Assembly (NCBI GenBank): GCA_032622095.1
Contig: CP136062.1
Span: forward strand, 137,598,351 to 137,662,350
Length of the DNA: 64,000 nt
DNA from: Siphonodentalium dalli
Lineage: Eukaryota > Mollusca > Scaphopoda > Gadilida > Siphonodentaliidae
Direction of reading: 5' to 3'
The notes below the pieces were generated by a model, which saw only the letters and a list, made by a program, of their open reading frames with translations, was not told the DNA's origin and searched no databases. Of this stretch, positions 11,712-23,778 are shown in pieces. The stretch's first letter is position 1. Each line of letters starts with the position of its first letter. The position numbers were made by a program, and so were the translations under genes.

Positions 11712-12613
11712 TTGGATACATGTATTAAAATTGTTTTCTTTATCTCTATGTTGTTTTATTTCACTGTCCGGTCCTGGAAACTTTTCTATGGGGGAGTGTG
11801 GTAGTCTTTGCCGTTCGTTTTCTCTTTCGTTGTCCTGGTTTTTTTTCCTGCACTGACTGCTGTAAGTACCATCCTCTGGCCGTCTGTTGTTCTCAGCAGT
11901 CTTTTTATCCTTTCGTCGCTTCAAACAAAACTTGCCGCCATTTCTAACAACTTCTGTCATGTTTTCACGAATGAAGAAAGAGGTCTGACTCGAAGATTTC
12001 GACTCCCAGGCACCACAGTCATCCCACCACAAACTTTTCAATCCACGCCGTGGATTGAAAAGTAATATTCCTATCCACATTGTCAGAATTATCTACCTTA
12101 AAAGCAACATTCTCCTTCTTTCCAATTGGAATATTGGATAAAAGTTCTTCCGTGGAAGATAGGAAATCTATGATTTGAGCCACGCTCAAGAACTTACCAG
12201 TATGTAACAACATACCACTGTCTACTGAAGGAACATTGTCTTCGGATATTATGTCATTGTCACTACACGTACTGGTCAGTGACTGGGGGCTGACTAGAAA
12301 GTTCCCCTTTCGGAGATGAAGTAACGGGACCTGGTGCAAATTCCGGAACATTTGAACCGTAATTGGTCTTAATTGGGGAAATAATCGACAAATGAGGGAT
12401 TGAAGAAGACACATCATGAGTAATAGACGAAACATACACATCAACAACAATTTGTTCAACATTATCATCATCATTTGAATCAACAACAATTTCAACATCA
12501 TCAACATTTGCATCAACATCAACATTTGCATCAACATCAACATGAACATGCTTCCGTGGTTTGAAATATTTAGCAATATTGCACAACAATGGCAAACAGT
12601 TAAAGGTACTCAA
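11712..12613 (-). pseudogene. Frame-broken invertebrate multicopy gene
   Basis: Three overlapping minus-strand frames together read like one protein. First comes an acidic repeat region (DVDANVDVDANVD, coded by a CATCAACATTTG repeat at about 12,480-12,545). Next is a segment with LHTGKFLSVAQIIDFL and IPIGKKENVAF. The last segment contains WWDDCGAWESKSSS and FFIREN. I recall the pairing of IPIGKKEN with a DDCGAW block from uncharacterised multicopy invertebrate proteins, but I know of no assigned function. Frame changes occur near 12,280 and 12,050. The second coincides with a 31-bp perfect palindrome (12,033-12,063) inserted between the two conserved blocks. Likely a dead copy, possibly element-derived. 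Confidence 0.45.
12033..12063. repeat. 31-bp perfect palindrome
   Basis: ACTTTTCAATCCACG, a single central C, then the exact complement. It sits at the junction between two reading frames of the broken gene. Confidence 0.85.
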
Positions 12614-12620
12614 CCCGTAA

Positions 12621-12790
12621 AGAGGGTCCCCATCTCAACAGATTCCAACAACAACAATCCGATCAGAGGGTCCTATATTACTATTTCTTTGGCTTTGGGG
12701 GTAAAAAATATTTGATTCGAGTCGAGGAACCCATCAAACAAAGCTCAGAGTTATTAGATATTGATTTTTGAAAATTCTTATGTTCTCGAG
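12621..12790 (+). repeat. Dispersed repeat R, copy 2
   Basis: Forward copy sharing GATTCGAGTCGAGGAA with copy 3 (minus strand, 12,901-13,090). The two make an inverted pair with about 110 bp between them. Confidence 0.7.
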
Positions 12791-12900
12791 ATGAGTACTT
12801 ATAACTGCCGTCAATTTGGTAGCATGCTCGAGATTTTACGCCAAAATTCTATTCAAACAGACAAGGATGGATAACTCTATAATCAAGTGGTAATAATTGA

Positions 12901-13090
12901 CTACGTACTGGGCCAGTAAGAATTCCCGATAATGAAAAATAATAGATTTCTAAAATCGATATCTAACAAATCTGAGCTTTGATGGGTGACTTCCTCGACT
13001 CGAATCAAATTTTTTTGACCCCCGAAGCCATTGAAATAGTAATTGAGAGGAGTTTTATCGGGTTGAGTACCTTTAAACGCAATCATATCA
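12901..13090 (-). repeat. Dispersed repeat R, copy 3
   Basis: Inverted partner of copy 2 and relative of the 7.1-kb copy; the minus strand keeps THQSSDLLDID. Confidence 0.7.
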
Positions 13091-15317
13091 TCATGATATT
13101 TTAAGGTAAAAAAATTTATGCCAAAATTTATCTCATCATTGTGTATTGATTAACTCATTAGCCTAGGTTCAGATTCAGATATAGACACAAAGAAGCAGTT
13201 ACCAACATCCTCGTAAATCTATGTATAACTGTCCGTCGTTGATTATCTAATAAACTTTATTGAACTTGAAATCTTGACCAATAAAATACTACCATTATAG
13301 AAACGGAGCCGACTTCCACAACCTTTTTGTTAATAATAATGAGTTTTAAATTATACAGCGCCGCCATATATAATAGCCATGAGTGCTTAATCCACCAATG
13401 TGCTGTAATTAATGCGCTCGATATAGATAATTAATATTGATATATTGATCGCTGAATGACGCTGATAGGTGTGTGGATGTTGCATTTAAACAAAATAATC
13501 CCAACCCATTGCAACGCATTTGCTGCTATATAGCGCCAATAGCGAGGCACCGGTAACTGTTTGGAAACCTACAACAAGCTGGCGAAAGTCTCGATCGGAT
13601 TTTGGCTGCAGTGTTAAATCTGAGAGTCGCGTCTATAGATTATTAATCTTCGTTTATTTTCCAGACAAATCAAGACACCGGTAATGCACTTTCCTTTGTT
13701 ACCAGTGTGTATCTCACCAGCTATATATAGTCTAAATAAATTCGGCGATCACATGCATTGCTGAATTTGCTGTACTCGCAATCAAAGAAGATCTTTAAAT
13801 TGAAGGACAAGAATTTCACAAAAATAATGTTAGCAGGTTTCAAACTCACCACATAATTATGTCAATTTCAAATCCAAGTAAATCCCTGCATGGGTTGGAC
13901 TATTGCATGGCTGTGAGTTGTACCACTTCGTATGTCAACTGTCAAAGAGCTTTAAACACCGGCCTCAGTGCGTGTACCATAAACAGTATAACCATAGATA
14001 TATGGTATAACTCTATTTTATCGATACATTAATGGCATTGGACATTTCCAACCTGCATGTACACATGCATAACTTAATTTGAAGGTACTACGATTGCATC
14101 AACTGAACCGATATCAAATCATGCCATTGCACAGACAGTATATATATTACTATTAGGTCGGATAAGCTGATTATCTGCCCGGGGTCGTGTTTGTGGTAAG
14201 CATATTGGCTATCTGTTGTCTGGAGTTGTATTTCTTTTCTAAGATCGTAAATGACAGCAAAAACACGCATAAGATAAATTGATACACGTTAATATATAAC
14301 ACTTTGAACTAAGTTTGCTGGAATACCGCGGCTAGTCGACGCATTTTTGTTGTTGTAAATAAAGTTTATTTGCGCATATATTTGTCATAAATAAATAACA
14401 GAGCACCGGGTCCGGTCAATAGGAAAATCGATATAAGACCAGACCCAGAAACCAATTATAGTCAAATTTCAACACACACATGTACGTGATCGGGTGCAAA
14501 CGAGAAATAAGAAAAACAAAAAGAAACAACATCAAAATTTATTGCTCAGCAGAAAATGCATGGGGCGGCTTCTGGTGTGGATCAGGCAATAACATACTAT
14601 AAGGGTGTACTCGAGGGACAGCATGACTGTGGTGTGGAGCCGACGAGAATGTCATGCATGTAAACATGGAATGTGGTGTGTTAAATATATATTTCTGGGT
14701 TGCATAATTATATATAATACATATTGACGAGCATGGCATATATACATGTATAGCAAGGCTATCTACTGAACGCAATGTATTATCTCAGAGTCGTTGATAT
14801 ACGATATGTATATATAGCTATTGTTTTAAAGGCACGGATGGCCTTCGTTATAGGTTATAATTTAGAAATAACAGTTACCAAATTATGAAAAATTTAATCA
14901 AGAACATACAACTATTATACTATAAATTGCATGGTATATATAATGAAAGTATGAATGCGATATGTATCTATGGCCTGTATTTTCCAACAATAGTTGAGTT
15001 TGACAATGTGTGGGAAAATTGTGCGTAGTCTGCGCCACTATCCAATGAAATGGAGGGAATCCCTTTAATACAGAAACTAATTTTAATAGAGAGATCTAGA
15101 GACGTACATCCGTTAGGATTTTCGTCGGCCTTTCGAATAGACTGGCCGCCGTCTCGGTGAACATCTAATTGCCGCTAACATAATATATGACGGCAATAGA
15201 TACGTACTGTGGATAACAGTTACTGTTGCATGGAAGGCATGACATAGCAAGCAAGCTCAAACACTGGGCATAGACACGTTTATACGATAAATCTTGCGGC
15301 GAGATGTACGGAGCTAA
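13091..15317. other. No gene seen
   Basis: Sequence near 13,246-13,275 (AATAAACTTTATTGAACTTG) looks like the 3' end of an old retroposon. A 21-bp phrase at 14,830 containing AAAGGCACGGATGGCCTTC recurs at 43,320. No coding exon recognised. Confidence 0.45.
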
Positions 15318-15665
15318 TTACGCGCGCCGCGTGTATACTAATGTACAAATTCTTGTTTCGACAGGGCGCTGCCATAGCGCTGGGGTTCTATTTATAGAAT
15401 GTTAATTATTGGGACACATTAAAAAAGTTGTAGTGCGACCCCAAGGCCGAGTGGTAGTGCGATCCCGAGGCCGAGGCCGAGCCCGGTATAAGGTGTAGTT
15501 CAGAATTTCAAGTTCATTTATTGGCGTTTACATTATATATGTCAATAATGTTGATTTTTGGTTTGTGATAAGCTATGCCAATTACAAATAACAGAAATGA
15601 AAAAGATTCTATAATTACAATCATGGGTATATAATATATTATCTTGAGCGCGTTACCATTTCTGA
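15318..15665 (-). repeat. Repeat K copy 1 with small membrane-peptide ORF
   Basis: Inverted copy of 59,121-59,450. On the minus strand it encodes a roughly 45-residue shared stretch beginning NALKIIYYIP and ending YHKPKINIIDI, with a hydrophobic run of about 25 residues followed by HKPK. The ORF ends beside an AATAAA, followed by two CTCGGCC..G.GTCGCACTAC units. Over about 125 bp of ORF I count two differences between copies, both synonymous (Ala GCG/GCA, Ile ATA/ATC), while the flanks differ more. A one-pass membrane peptide is an inference; no family recognised. Confidence 0.55.
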
Positions 15666-15964
15666 CTATGGTTTTCTTGTATTGTGTGTTATACATTCGC
15701 AAATATTCATTCATTCTTTTGTACAACAACAAGACATTGCCGGTGAATCATCGTGTCGCGTTTTTGGGCGATCGGTCGTGCGTATCATGCAGTTGATTAC
15801 ATAATGGTCGTCTCATATATAGGCCTGCACGCCGTGGCCGTACGCGTGTGATTAAACTGCAGGGTCGTTTTCATTGACTGTATATAATACGTTCTGTGTA
15901 AATTAATATACCATAAATCAAAACGCTGAAAGTGAAAAAATAATGTGCAATATCCAACCAAAAG

Positions 15965-16280
15965 GGTTAGCGATTATCGCAATACGATAGGGGAACACTG
16001 TGTGAGTAACGTAACTATCGCAAGTATAACGTACTCTGAAAACTACTTATCGCCAAATTCATGCTTCAAACATTTTAAACATGTCATCTTCAGCTTCTTT
16101 TATTTTATTTTTATGAAAATGAATAATAAATGGGGTGATAAATATGTATATAACGACAAATAGTATCAAATTGGCCATTTTCCCGTGAAACTCAGGACAG
16201 GCAAGCCAGGTACAAAAATTGGTGAAATATGAGTACGAACGTAAAAGTGTTCCCCTATCGTATTTCGATAATTGCCAACC
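15965..16280. mobile_element. 310-bp MITE
   Basis: Inverted ends of about 29 bp with two mismatches (ATTATCG.AATACGATAGG) at 15,970 and 16,275. The 115-codon minus ORF across it is incidental. Confidence 0.7.
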
Positions 16281-17235
16281 AACGAAAAGAGCGTCTATCT
16301 TCGCAATTGACAAATGTTCATGAAATGTGGCCCTGCAGCTACATCGACTCGACAATTCCTGTATAACTTTTAATCCCAATAAAAATTTAACACCCGAGGT
16401 CAGCAAAGGATGATCATATAAAAAAAATCACACAATGACAAGACACTAATACATGTAGGCTAATAATGGCCAGCCATGCATGATTACATGCGTAATACAC
16501 ACGCAGCCTCGGACAATTCGAGTGTGAATTGATTGCGTATATATGCCGTGGATACACGCGTGAGTATAATACTCAAGCTTCGTACATATAGTTCGTGTTT
16601 TCTAATTCAGTGCATCTTATATACAATGAATTATATGTGTTTCATTCTATTGTAAAGTGCTTAGATATCATTTGAAACATCCAAATATTGTCATATACAA
16701 TTTTTTTTTTACCAGGGAATGGGGCGTTTTAATACATATATTCCAGCATTCAAAGAGTTAATACTGCCGTTAGTTTAATATAGATCGTTTGGTTCTGTCG
16801 ATATTATATAACTATCGTTTTGGAATAAAAACGCGATCTCGAAACATGGACAAAACTTGTCTGGAAAAATCACAATTAATTTCATGCAAATCTGAATTAC
16901 TACACATTGCATGAGATTGCAAATCTGAATTACTACACATCGAGATAGGACTAACTTAATATAGTGATCTAGAGTCTATCGTAGTTATATTGAAGCATCT
17001 AAGTTGGAGTCATGTCAACAAACAGCAATTTATCGTTTCTTGATTGCATGCCAAATCGGCGAGTCATACCTGGAAAATAAATTGACAAAATAAGAGAAGC
17101 AACTCTATATATGCTAGAATATGGAAACTACCGAGATTTACCGACTGAAAATTGAAAATTTGGATCAGGATGGGGAACTCTACATTATAGTTTTAAAGGA
17201 AACACGCTGAAACACGTGTGTGTATTGAGTTTGTT
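16281..17235. other. Upstream of archease; no other feature
   Basis: Contains a direct duplication of about 35 bp (GCAAATCTGAATTACTACAC at about 16,887 and 16,919). No second gene. No clear promoter element could be assigned for the archease gene. Confidence 0.45.
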
Positions 17236-17709
17236 ATGGCTGGTTCCAAAGACAAGTGTGACACAAAGACCAAACTTCCAGAGTGTAAATATGAATATCT
17301 GGATCACACGGCGGACGTCCAGCTTCATTCGTGGGGAGACACTATTAGTGAAGCTTTCGAACAAGTTGCTACAGCAATGTTTGGTTACATGACTACGGAC
17401 TATGAAATATGCGAACGAAAGGAGAAACAAACAGTGGAAGTGGAATCGGATGATATGATGAACTTGCTTTTTCATTTTCTAGACGAATGGCTGTTCTTGT
17501 TTTCCGCCGAACCGTTTTTCTTTCCACGCGAAATACGAGTTACGGAATTCGACGCTGAGAATTTCAAGATTAAATCCGAAGGATTCGGCGAGGAATTTGA
17601 CATCAGCAAACATCCACAAGGAAGTGAAGTGAAGGCTATCACATACTCAAATATGCAGATTTTGGAGATTGACAGTGTACATCATATATATGTTGTGATA
17701 GATATCTGA
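17236..17709 (+). CDS. ZBTB8OS: Archease (tRNA-ligase activating factor)
   Basis: A 157-residue protein matching animal archease along its full length. Visible landmarks are YEYLDHTADVQLHSWGD near residue 22, AMFGYMT, a LLFHFLDEWLF core, PREI, GEEFDISKHPQGSEVKAITY and the C-terminal VVIDI. In animals archease lets the RTCB ligase complex act in multiple cycles of tRNA exon joining and XBP1 mRNA splicing. I start at ATG 17,236 because an upstream in-frame GTG at 17,218 is not a likely start. The frame is intact with no intron, whereas the human gene has several. It is therefore either a functional retrocopy or a lineage that lost introns; I see no clear poly(A) tail or target duplication. The opposite-strand ORF at 17,185-17,475 is a shadow. 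Confidence 0.93.
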   Translation: MAGSKDKCDTKTKLPECKYEYLDHTADVQLHSWGDTISEAFEQVATAMFGYMTTDYEICERKEKQTVEVESDDMMNLLFHFLDEWLFLFSAEPFFFPREIRVTEFDAENFKIKSEGFGEEFDISKHPQGSEVKAITYSNMQILEIDSVHHIYVVIDI

Positions 17710-20376
17710 GGGAATAACGATCGAATTCATGCTAGATATTAAATCTTAATCGACATGGTAATCATAAAGAGCGTTTTTTTACAGTTACTCCAGTTGAAAA
17801 CAAATGGAAAATTGCTATGACTAATTGGGCTATTTTTTTTTCAGAGTTTGCCTGCAGGCCAAAAGCTCATACAAAGCTCGAGGAGTCCAGAATGAGATAG
17901 GACCGTGTCGATATTTGGTGTATTTATCGACCTTCTTCCAAAATTACGCGAATACATATTTTTGAGGTTCAAACGAGCCATGCCCGTTTAATTAGAACCA
18001 AAAAGCACATCTATTTGGAAGACACTTGGAAATTATTGTGCCTAGCTGTGACTGAAATTTCTATCACAAAAGGCATTACTTGGTAGTGTAAAAATACGTC
18101 AACTTTGATTTTCAATTTCTGTATTAATAATTCTCCAATTACGAGATTTCGCATATCGAAACCATTTGTATTACTAGTACACGAATATCGTACTAATGTC
18201 GAATCAAAACGGATTGGTAAATAATGGAAAAGGTAGGCTATATATGAGCTTTGAAAAATGTTGTGCATAATTATCGGTGTACATACTGTAATACAATCAG
18301 CTACGTTTGATGGCAAATCACTGTAACAGTAATATTTACATACCAATGGTCTCAGCATGTGGAAAATCGTTATTGGAACTGATTGGAAAGTTAATTTATA
18401 GTGAAAATAAGTACACAGTTGTCTGTTTCCTGGCACAATGGGTGTGGCATGTGTATTGAGAGAACGTTAGTTATGATTTGTTTTAATTTTCGCTTATTTT
18501 GGTCATTTTTGCATAAGAAAATCATTTTTCCGACATAAAAATAAAATCAAAGGGGGATAACTCTGACTACCCACATTAAAATGATTTGTTCTGTATCAAA
18601 TTCGTAAAGCCTAGTATGTGCTCAACCCATGCAGGCATATATACATTGTGTATGCGGTGTGGGTTCACATTTTAGTTATTTCAAGTTTTCAATGAATTGA
18701 TTCACCATTATTTCAGCGGCCATCCCTGCAGAAACTGTGGAGTGTCACTCACAAAACCAGAGCCATTATTATATGTTACCTTGACTCTATTCTCAATGTA
18801 AATCACTTAAATCATTTTTGGCAAATCTGCGGAGTCAGAAAGAACATTTTATGTTACAATTAAATAGACCATTGAGGGCATTCTGCTATGGATATTCTTA
18901 TCTACATATATATTTGCATAGCCACATCAATTGGTGGGATTATGTTGTCTTTGAACTAAAATTGAGCAGTGGGGGCACTGTATAGGAACTGTTACATCGG
19001 AAGTCGTTCTATCGCCGGTATTGGGATGGTTCTTGACTGATTTGTTACAGTTCCTTATGATTAAAAATTGTCATTTTCGGGACAAAATCACGCATAATTA
19101 TATATATCTTAAATACATTAAACTTTCTTGAACGAACAGAGGCTGCATAAGTGCCGTTTTACCGAAACATGAACTTTAGATCACAATTAACTCGGATATA
19201 GCGAGTTAACGTGTAGTTATCAACATGTAATCACTGAAAATCAAGCCTTGTAAACGTAATTTCTTTGTTTTCGATGGCATACCGAATGTGAAACGCATGA
19301 GTATACTGCATGAGTATAAATTGTACCTGGGTTATTCTTCTGTAAAATAGCTGAGGAAATATCCCGATGTGTGTCGATAATTTGGAGCATTAGCCTCCTA
19401 ATCACAACTTATGAGTTACGGTTCCATTTCAAGATAATCACGTACGTCTGTGACGGTTCTTTACATGATATTTATTCGAACGATTTCTGCACTTTGGGAT
19501 CATTCAGTTGTGTGTAACAAACGTTTTAAACCCGATAATGGTTGCAGCGGATGTTGCCTACATAATCCATCAAGTGTATTAAGGAATAAGAGTATAGCTA
19601 TCTATTATAACAGAAGATTAAGTGGCACTACCTTCACTTCGAGTGGCAGATACAACATATTGAAAGTCATGTTTGGTATATATATATGATCATATATAAT
19701 CGTGCACGCCCGCATAATTGACCCAATGAAATTAGACATCTACTGTCATGATATTCTGTTAATTTAAATGGACATGGCTCATTCGAGCTTCCAAATGTTG
19801 TCTAAGTAATTACTAAGGATGTATAAAATTGGTTGCAAATACAAGAAATGTTGATAAGTATATATACCGGCCTCATATGCTCTGAGAAATACATACTGTG
19901 GTCAGAGCCCTTTTCCAACTGTTTACAATTTTTCGTACAGAAGTGAAACAAAGGCTCTTTATTTCTACCATATACCATATCAAGAAAAGACTAACACGGA
20001 ACGCTCTTTTCTGTTCCATGCATGTCGTGCAAATGGTTTTTTGTTTGGAACCCAAACATCGGGTTCAAAGTAATAATTTTTCATGACTACAATGTGTCTT
20101 TCTGTGACATTATTATACTGCTCATAGAAAGGTATTTCAAGCGTTTATCGAGCTATTTCTATATCGGGAAAACTTTAAAAGCGACTATTATTACGCGTAT
20201 TTTGGAGCGCAAACCACCAAGATTACAATTACTTTATTAAAATGTAACTGATTACTTTTCGATTACATCTGATTACAATTTTTAGTTTCCAACCATTTTG
20301 ATCCCATATAGGAACAAATAATTAAATAAATCAAATTAAAATATCAAATGTTATTTAATTACAAAAACAACTATAT
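17710..20376. other. Downstream of archease; no gene recognised
   Basis: A 141-codon minus ORF (18,011-18,436) resembles nothing known. At 18,731 GAAACTGTGGAGTGTCAC equals the end of the MITEs at 30.2 and 35.3 kb, so a diverged relative lies at about 18,540-18,750. Confidence 0.45.
18540..18750. repeat. Solo end of GGTGACACTCC MITE family
   Basis: Carries the 3' terminus GAAACTGTGGAGTGTCAC and a nearby GGATAACTCT phrase like that of the intact copies. The 5' end is not recognisable. Confidence 0.5.
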
Positions 20377-21004
20377 AATACCACGCCCGATAACCCTATA
20401 GGCTGGTGGCTGTGGGTAGGCATATTGCTGTAGTGATATTGTGTGGCGGTTTTCACACGTGTGCTCAGAATTTGAGGAAAATCATAAATTCTGTAATCCA
20501 CCCGGCGAGAACGCTTATGGCATTAGATAGGACCATGACTGGTGTACTCATACACCATTTGTGATAGCCGTGTGCCTTTAGATATATTTTTTATTACTTA
20601 AATTTGTCGAATTTTACAACCGTTTTTTGTCGTTTATCAAAGAAACTACCTAATATAAATGGTAGAAATCTCGATATGTAGGCTTCATGTACACATGTCA
20701 CTAGATGCACATTCCATTGATACAATGAAACCAAAATCCACAATAAAAGACATATTTTTCGTGGAAAAATATCGATTTTCCTGAGTGTCATATCACAAAT
20801 TTATGACAGGCATATTGCCTCCGCAGATAGGCTCATGGCAAAGCACAAACTTGTTATGATAGGCAAGTGGCATTGTTGATAGGCACGTGGTAAATATTGA
20901 CTAAGATCCAATTTAGCACGTTAAAGCCAACAATATGCAACTTCTGGCATATATTATTTTATAAATACACTCTGGAATGATTATTCATTCATATAAAATA
21001 GACA

Positions 21005-21150
21005 GAACCACACATATGTGTGCATGACGTGAAAATTAACGCACGAGTTTGTTACGCGGAATGTTACAACGTTACAACGATGGGCCGCGAGTTGTAACTT
21101 GCAGCATAATTTAATTTTCTCACCACGCACACATAATGTGTGGTTGTGTT
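21005..21150. repeat. Nested imperfect hairpin
   Basis: AACCACACAT.ATGTGTGC with GAAAATTAA appears at both ends in inverted orientation. Lies inside the 3.4-kb element. Confidence 0.55.
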
Positions 21151-21607
21151 TTATTACACACCCACTAGAACTATTCAACATCGAGATTTAGCGTTTATTG
21201 ATTCGTTTCTGTCGTAATTTATAGCCATTTTTATCAAACTGATAGGCGACTTCATTAATAAAGTTTGTAGTTCTTGTTGAAAAGATAAAGTTGACGTAAT
21301 TTGTGACTCGTGACGTCGACGTTTTCCGTATTGTATACGTGTTGAATAGTTGGTAAAGATATTGTATGGGCTACACTTCTCAATATAAGAAAATTAACAC
21401 AATAGGTGTGTAATAAATATATAATTTGACTTGCGTGTTTGGCAACCGACAATAACACTATATTTATTGGAACTAATATATTTTTCGTTCTCGTTTCGGT
21501 TGCAAGCATGGCACTCAAATATAAATGTTTTAACTGACATTATTTAACTTCTTTCTGAAATAAATAATTGAGCGGAGCCTGAGTCAGATATAAATACAAT
21601 TGGACCA

Positions 21608-22032
21608 ATATAAATGGTTGGCATTTTTTGTCAATACCGTGGGGCAGGTTGGGTACGGAGTAGGTACAAAGTGTCGGCTCTTTCACTAATGGCCTTCTAA
21701 CGTCAACTGTTTCTGAGATATGCATTACAGTTTAAACGGAAGTTGCAAAACCCGCTCAAATTTGTGCTATTATTTCATAATAAACTGAATAAATTAAATA
21801 CTAATTATTTCTAAGTTTTAATACATTTTATCAGATTTAATGACTAATTTCTGCATTTAGAAGCAGAATCTTAGATTTAAATGTCAGAAAATCTGAAATC
21901 ATCCCGCGATGACAACTCGATGTTTTTTTTCTGAGGTGATCATTTCTCCAATATGATATCGTACTCGGTGAATTTTAGACGCACCCAAAAACCTGCCCCA
22001 CGGTATTGACAAAAACATTTACCACTATAAAT
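21608..22032. mobile_element. Nested 425-bp TIR segment
   Basis: TTTGTCAATACCGTGGGGCA at about 21,637 recurs exactly inverted at about 22,000, with weaker similarity outside it. Probably a MITE nested in the 3.4-kb element. Confidence 0.6.
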
Positions 22033-22077
22033 GCACACGAAATCTCACGGCGATTCCTCCTATATATAGCCCCATGA

Positions 22078-22449
22078 GACAACACCACCCCTGCTGTTCC
22101 TGTCGCCAGCTTCGACGTGGAACTGGATAGCTTAACACCTCGGACACCGGAATACCATCACTTCCCGGTGTCTCCCAGCTCCACCAACACCAGCAACAAC
22201 ACCAGCTCAGCTACTGTTGAAGATGTCATCGCTGAAATCGCTTTGGCACGGAAAGAAATGGAAGAATATAAAGAAGAACGAGAAGCAGGTTTCGAAGTTG
22301 TACGTCAACAATTACAACAACAACAACAAACAGAACTCCAACAACAACAACAACAACAAACAGAACTCCAACACAGGAAAAAAAAAAGCCAAGAAAAAGA
22401 AATAATTATGTCTAGATCATTTTCATTCACCTTCACCATCTCATGTTAA
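22078..22449 (+). CDS. Gln-rich coiled-coil ORF inside the element
   Basis: Open from 22,078 after a TGA and without a clear ATG; an in-frame GTG lies at 22,117. It reads a Ser/Thr/Pro stretch (LTPRTPEYHHFPVSPSS), a charged helix-like part (VEDVIAEIALARKEMEEYKE), polyglutamine from a CAA repeat, then a Lys-rich end. In the adjacent frame the end would be KKKAKKKK plus stop, so a slip in the CAA tract may have displaced the true end. It may be an accessory ORF of the transposon or an exon remnant. Function unknown. Confidence 0.3.
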   Translation, partial: DNTTPAVPVASFDVELDSLTPRTPEYHHFPVSPSSTNTSNNTSSATVEDVIAEIALARKEMEEYKEEREAGFEVVRQQLQQQQQTELQQQQQQQTELQHRKKKSQEKEIIMSRSFSFTFTISC

Positions 22450-23778
22450 TGTTATACCATTACATGTTCGTAGTAAATTTCAAAAGTGGGTTGTAGGAAA
22501 GGGGTGCCGCCCCTTTCAAATCATCCCGGGTCAAATCCCAAACCCCCCATAAAAAAAAGAAGAAAAAAAAGCCCACTCAATTAAATTAACGCCCCACACA
22601 CATTTGTATTATTGCTCGGTGCTCCTGTTTATGTTTTTGCGGCATAACTGGGTCATGGTCCAGGTCCACTATATGTATGCTCTAGCTATACAGCGTTCTA
22701 GCGTACCCTAATTTTCGCACCTGATATTTCTCTGAGCCCAATGTCTTTACCTATATTGATACCACATACAATTATGTATAACTATTAGCTACATTTAGCA
22801 TTGGCGGGACATTGAATTATTGTTAATAGCATCGTATAATGTTATTTATTTGTGTGCGGTTTATATTCCATAAACCGGCGTAGACATGAATCGTTCTGGT
22901 CGAAGAGAAAAAAATATATATATGAACGCCATTCTTTCGCAGAACGCCAAAAATAAAACCGGCTATAAATGGTAGCTATATTATCTGTATGTAGTGGACC
23001 ATGAATATTCAGCCTGAAAACTGCACAAAGCTGGCATGGCTCATTTTTTTACATTAAAATATGCTGAATAGTTTGGGGCTATACTTTCCCCATTTTCAAT
23101 TAAAACCCCATTTTGCAAGTTTGTCACAGTTAAAACGTTTTACATTACAACTGCCAGTATTTAGTTCTTGGAAATAAGTAGTGTATGTTTCCTGACTCAT
23201 GGACGATGTGAATTTACAACACTGTGAATAACATAGCATCACACAAGCGTTTTTCTCAGACTAAAACCACTATTGATCATTGTGCTACATGCGTGTCTGT
23301 GTTTGCCATATGTCTATCCTCTCGGTGTTTGGCTATTCAATATGCCTACCACAAAATATTGACGGGACAGTATGTCAAATAGCTTTTTTAAACTGAAAAA
23401 TGCATTATTTGAGTTCGCAGTCATGTTTGTCTTGTCACTGAGATACTATACCACATGTATCCACGAAAATAACTTACAAATCGACATGCTGAGCAAATTT
23501 GGGAGTTTGTTTACTTTGAAAGTTTGAAAAAGTCGACAAAATCCGAGATATTTTGTCTTCAAACAACGTATTCTACAATGCCAAATTGTTACCAAGAGGT
23601 TCAACTTATAAATCAGACATTACTGCATCTGACGTGATAAAAAAATCTGACCTTTTACAGCGTATTTGATCAATTATAATCTAAAACATACCTTGGTTGA
23701 GAAACCCGCCACGCAATATCACTACAGCAATATGCCTACCCACAGCCACCAGCCTATAGGGTTATCGGGCGTGAATAC

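Larger units (their letters stand above)
20382..23773. mobile_element. 3.4-kb DNA transposon with 5-bp target duplication
   Basis: Ends at 20,382-20,454 and 23,701-23,773 are inverted repeats of about 72 bp with only a few mismatches, beginning CACGCCCGATAACC. The pentamer AATAC lies directly outside both ends (20,377-20,381 and 23,774-23,778). A CAC start with a 5-bp duplication is a pattern known for Transib/RAG-related elements, but the remaining TIR sequence does not match the CAC(A/T)(A/G)TG-type consensus, so the superfamily is open. No transposase is recognisable inside. The interior holds two nested inverted-repeat segments and a Gln-rich ORF. Confidence 0.8.

Noticed and set aside
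16059-16406. 115-codon minus-strand ORF
   Set aside because: Spans the end of a MITE and has no family match.
18011-18436. 141-codon minus-strand ORF
   Set aside because: No family resemblance, no splice or promoter context; plausible by chance in 64 kb.
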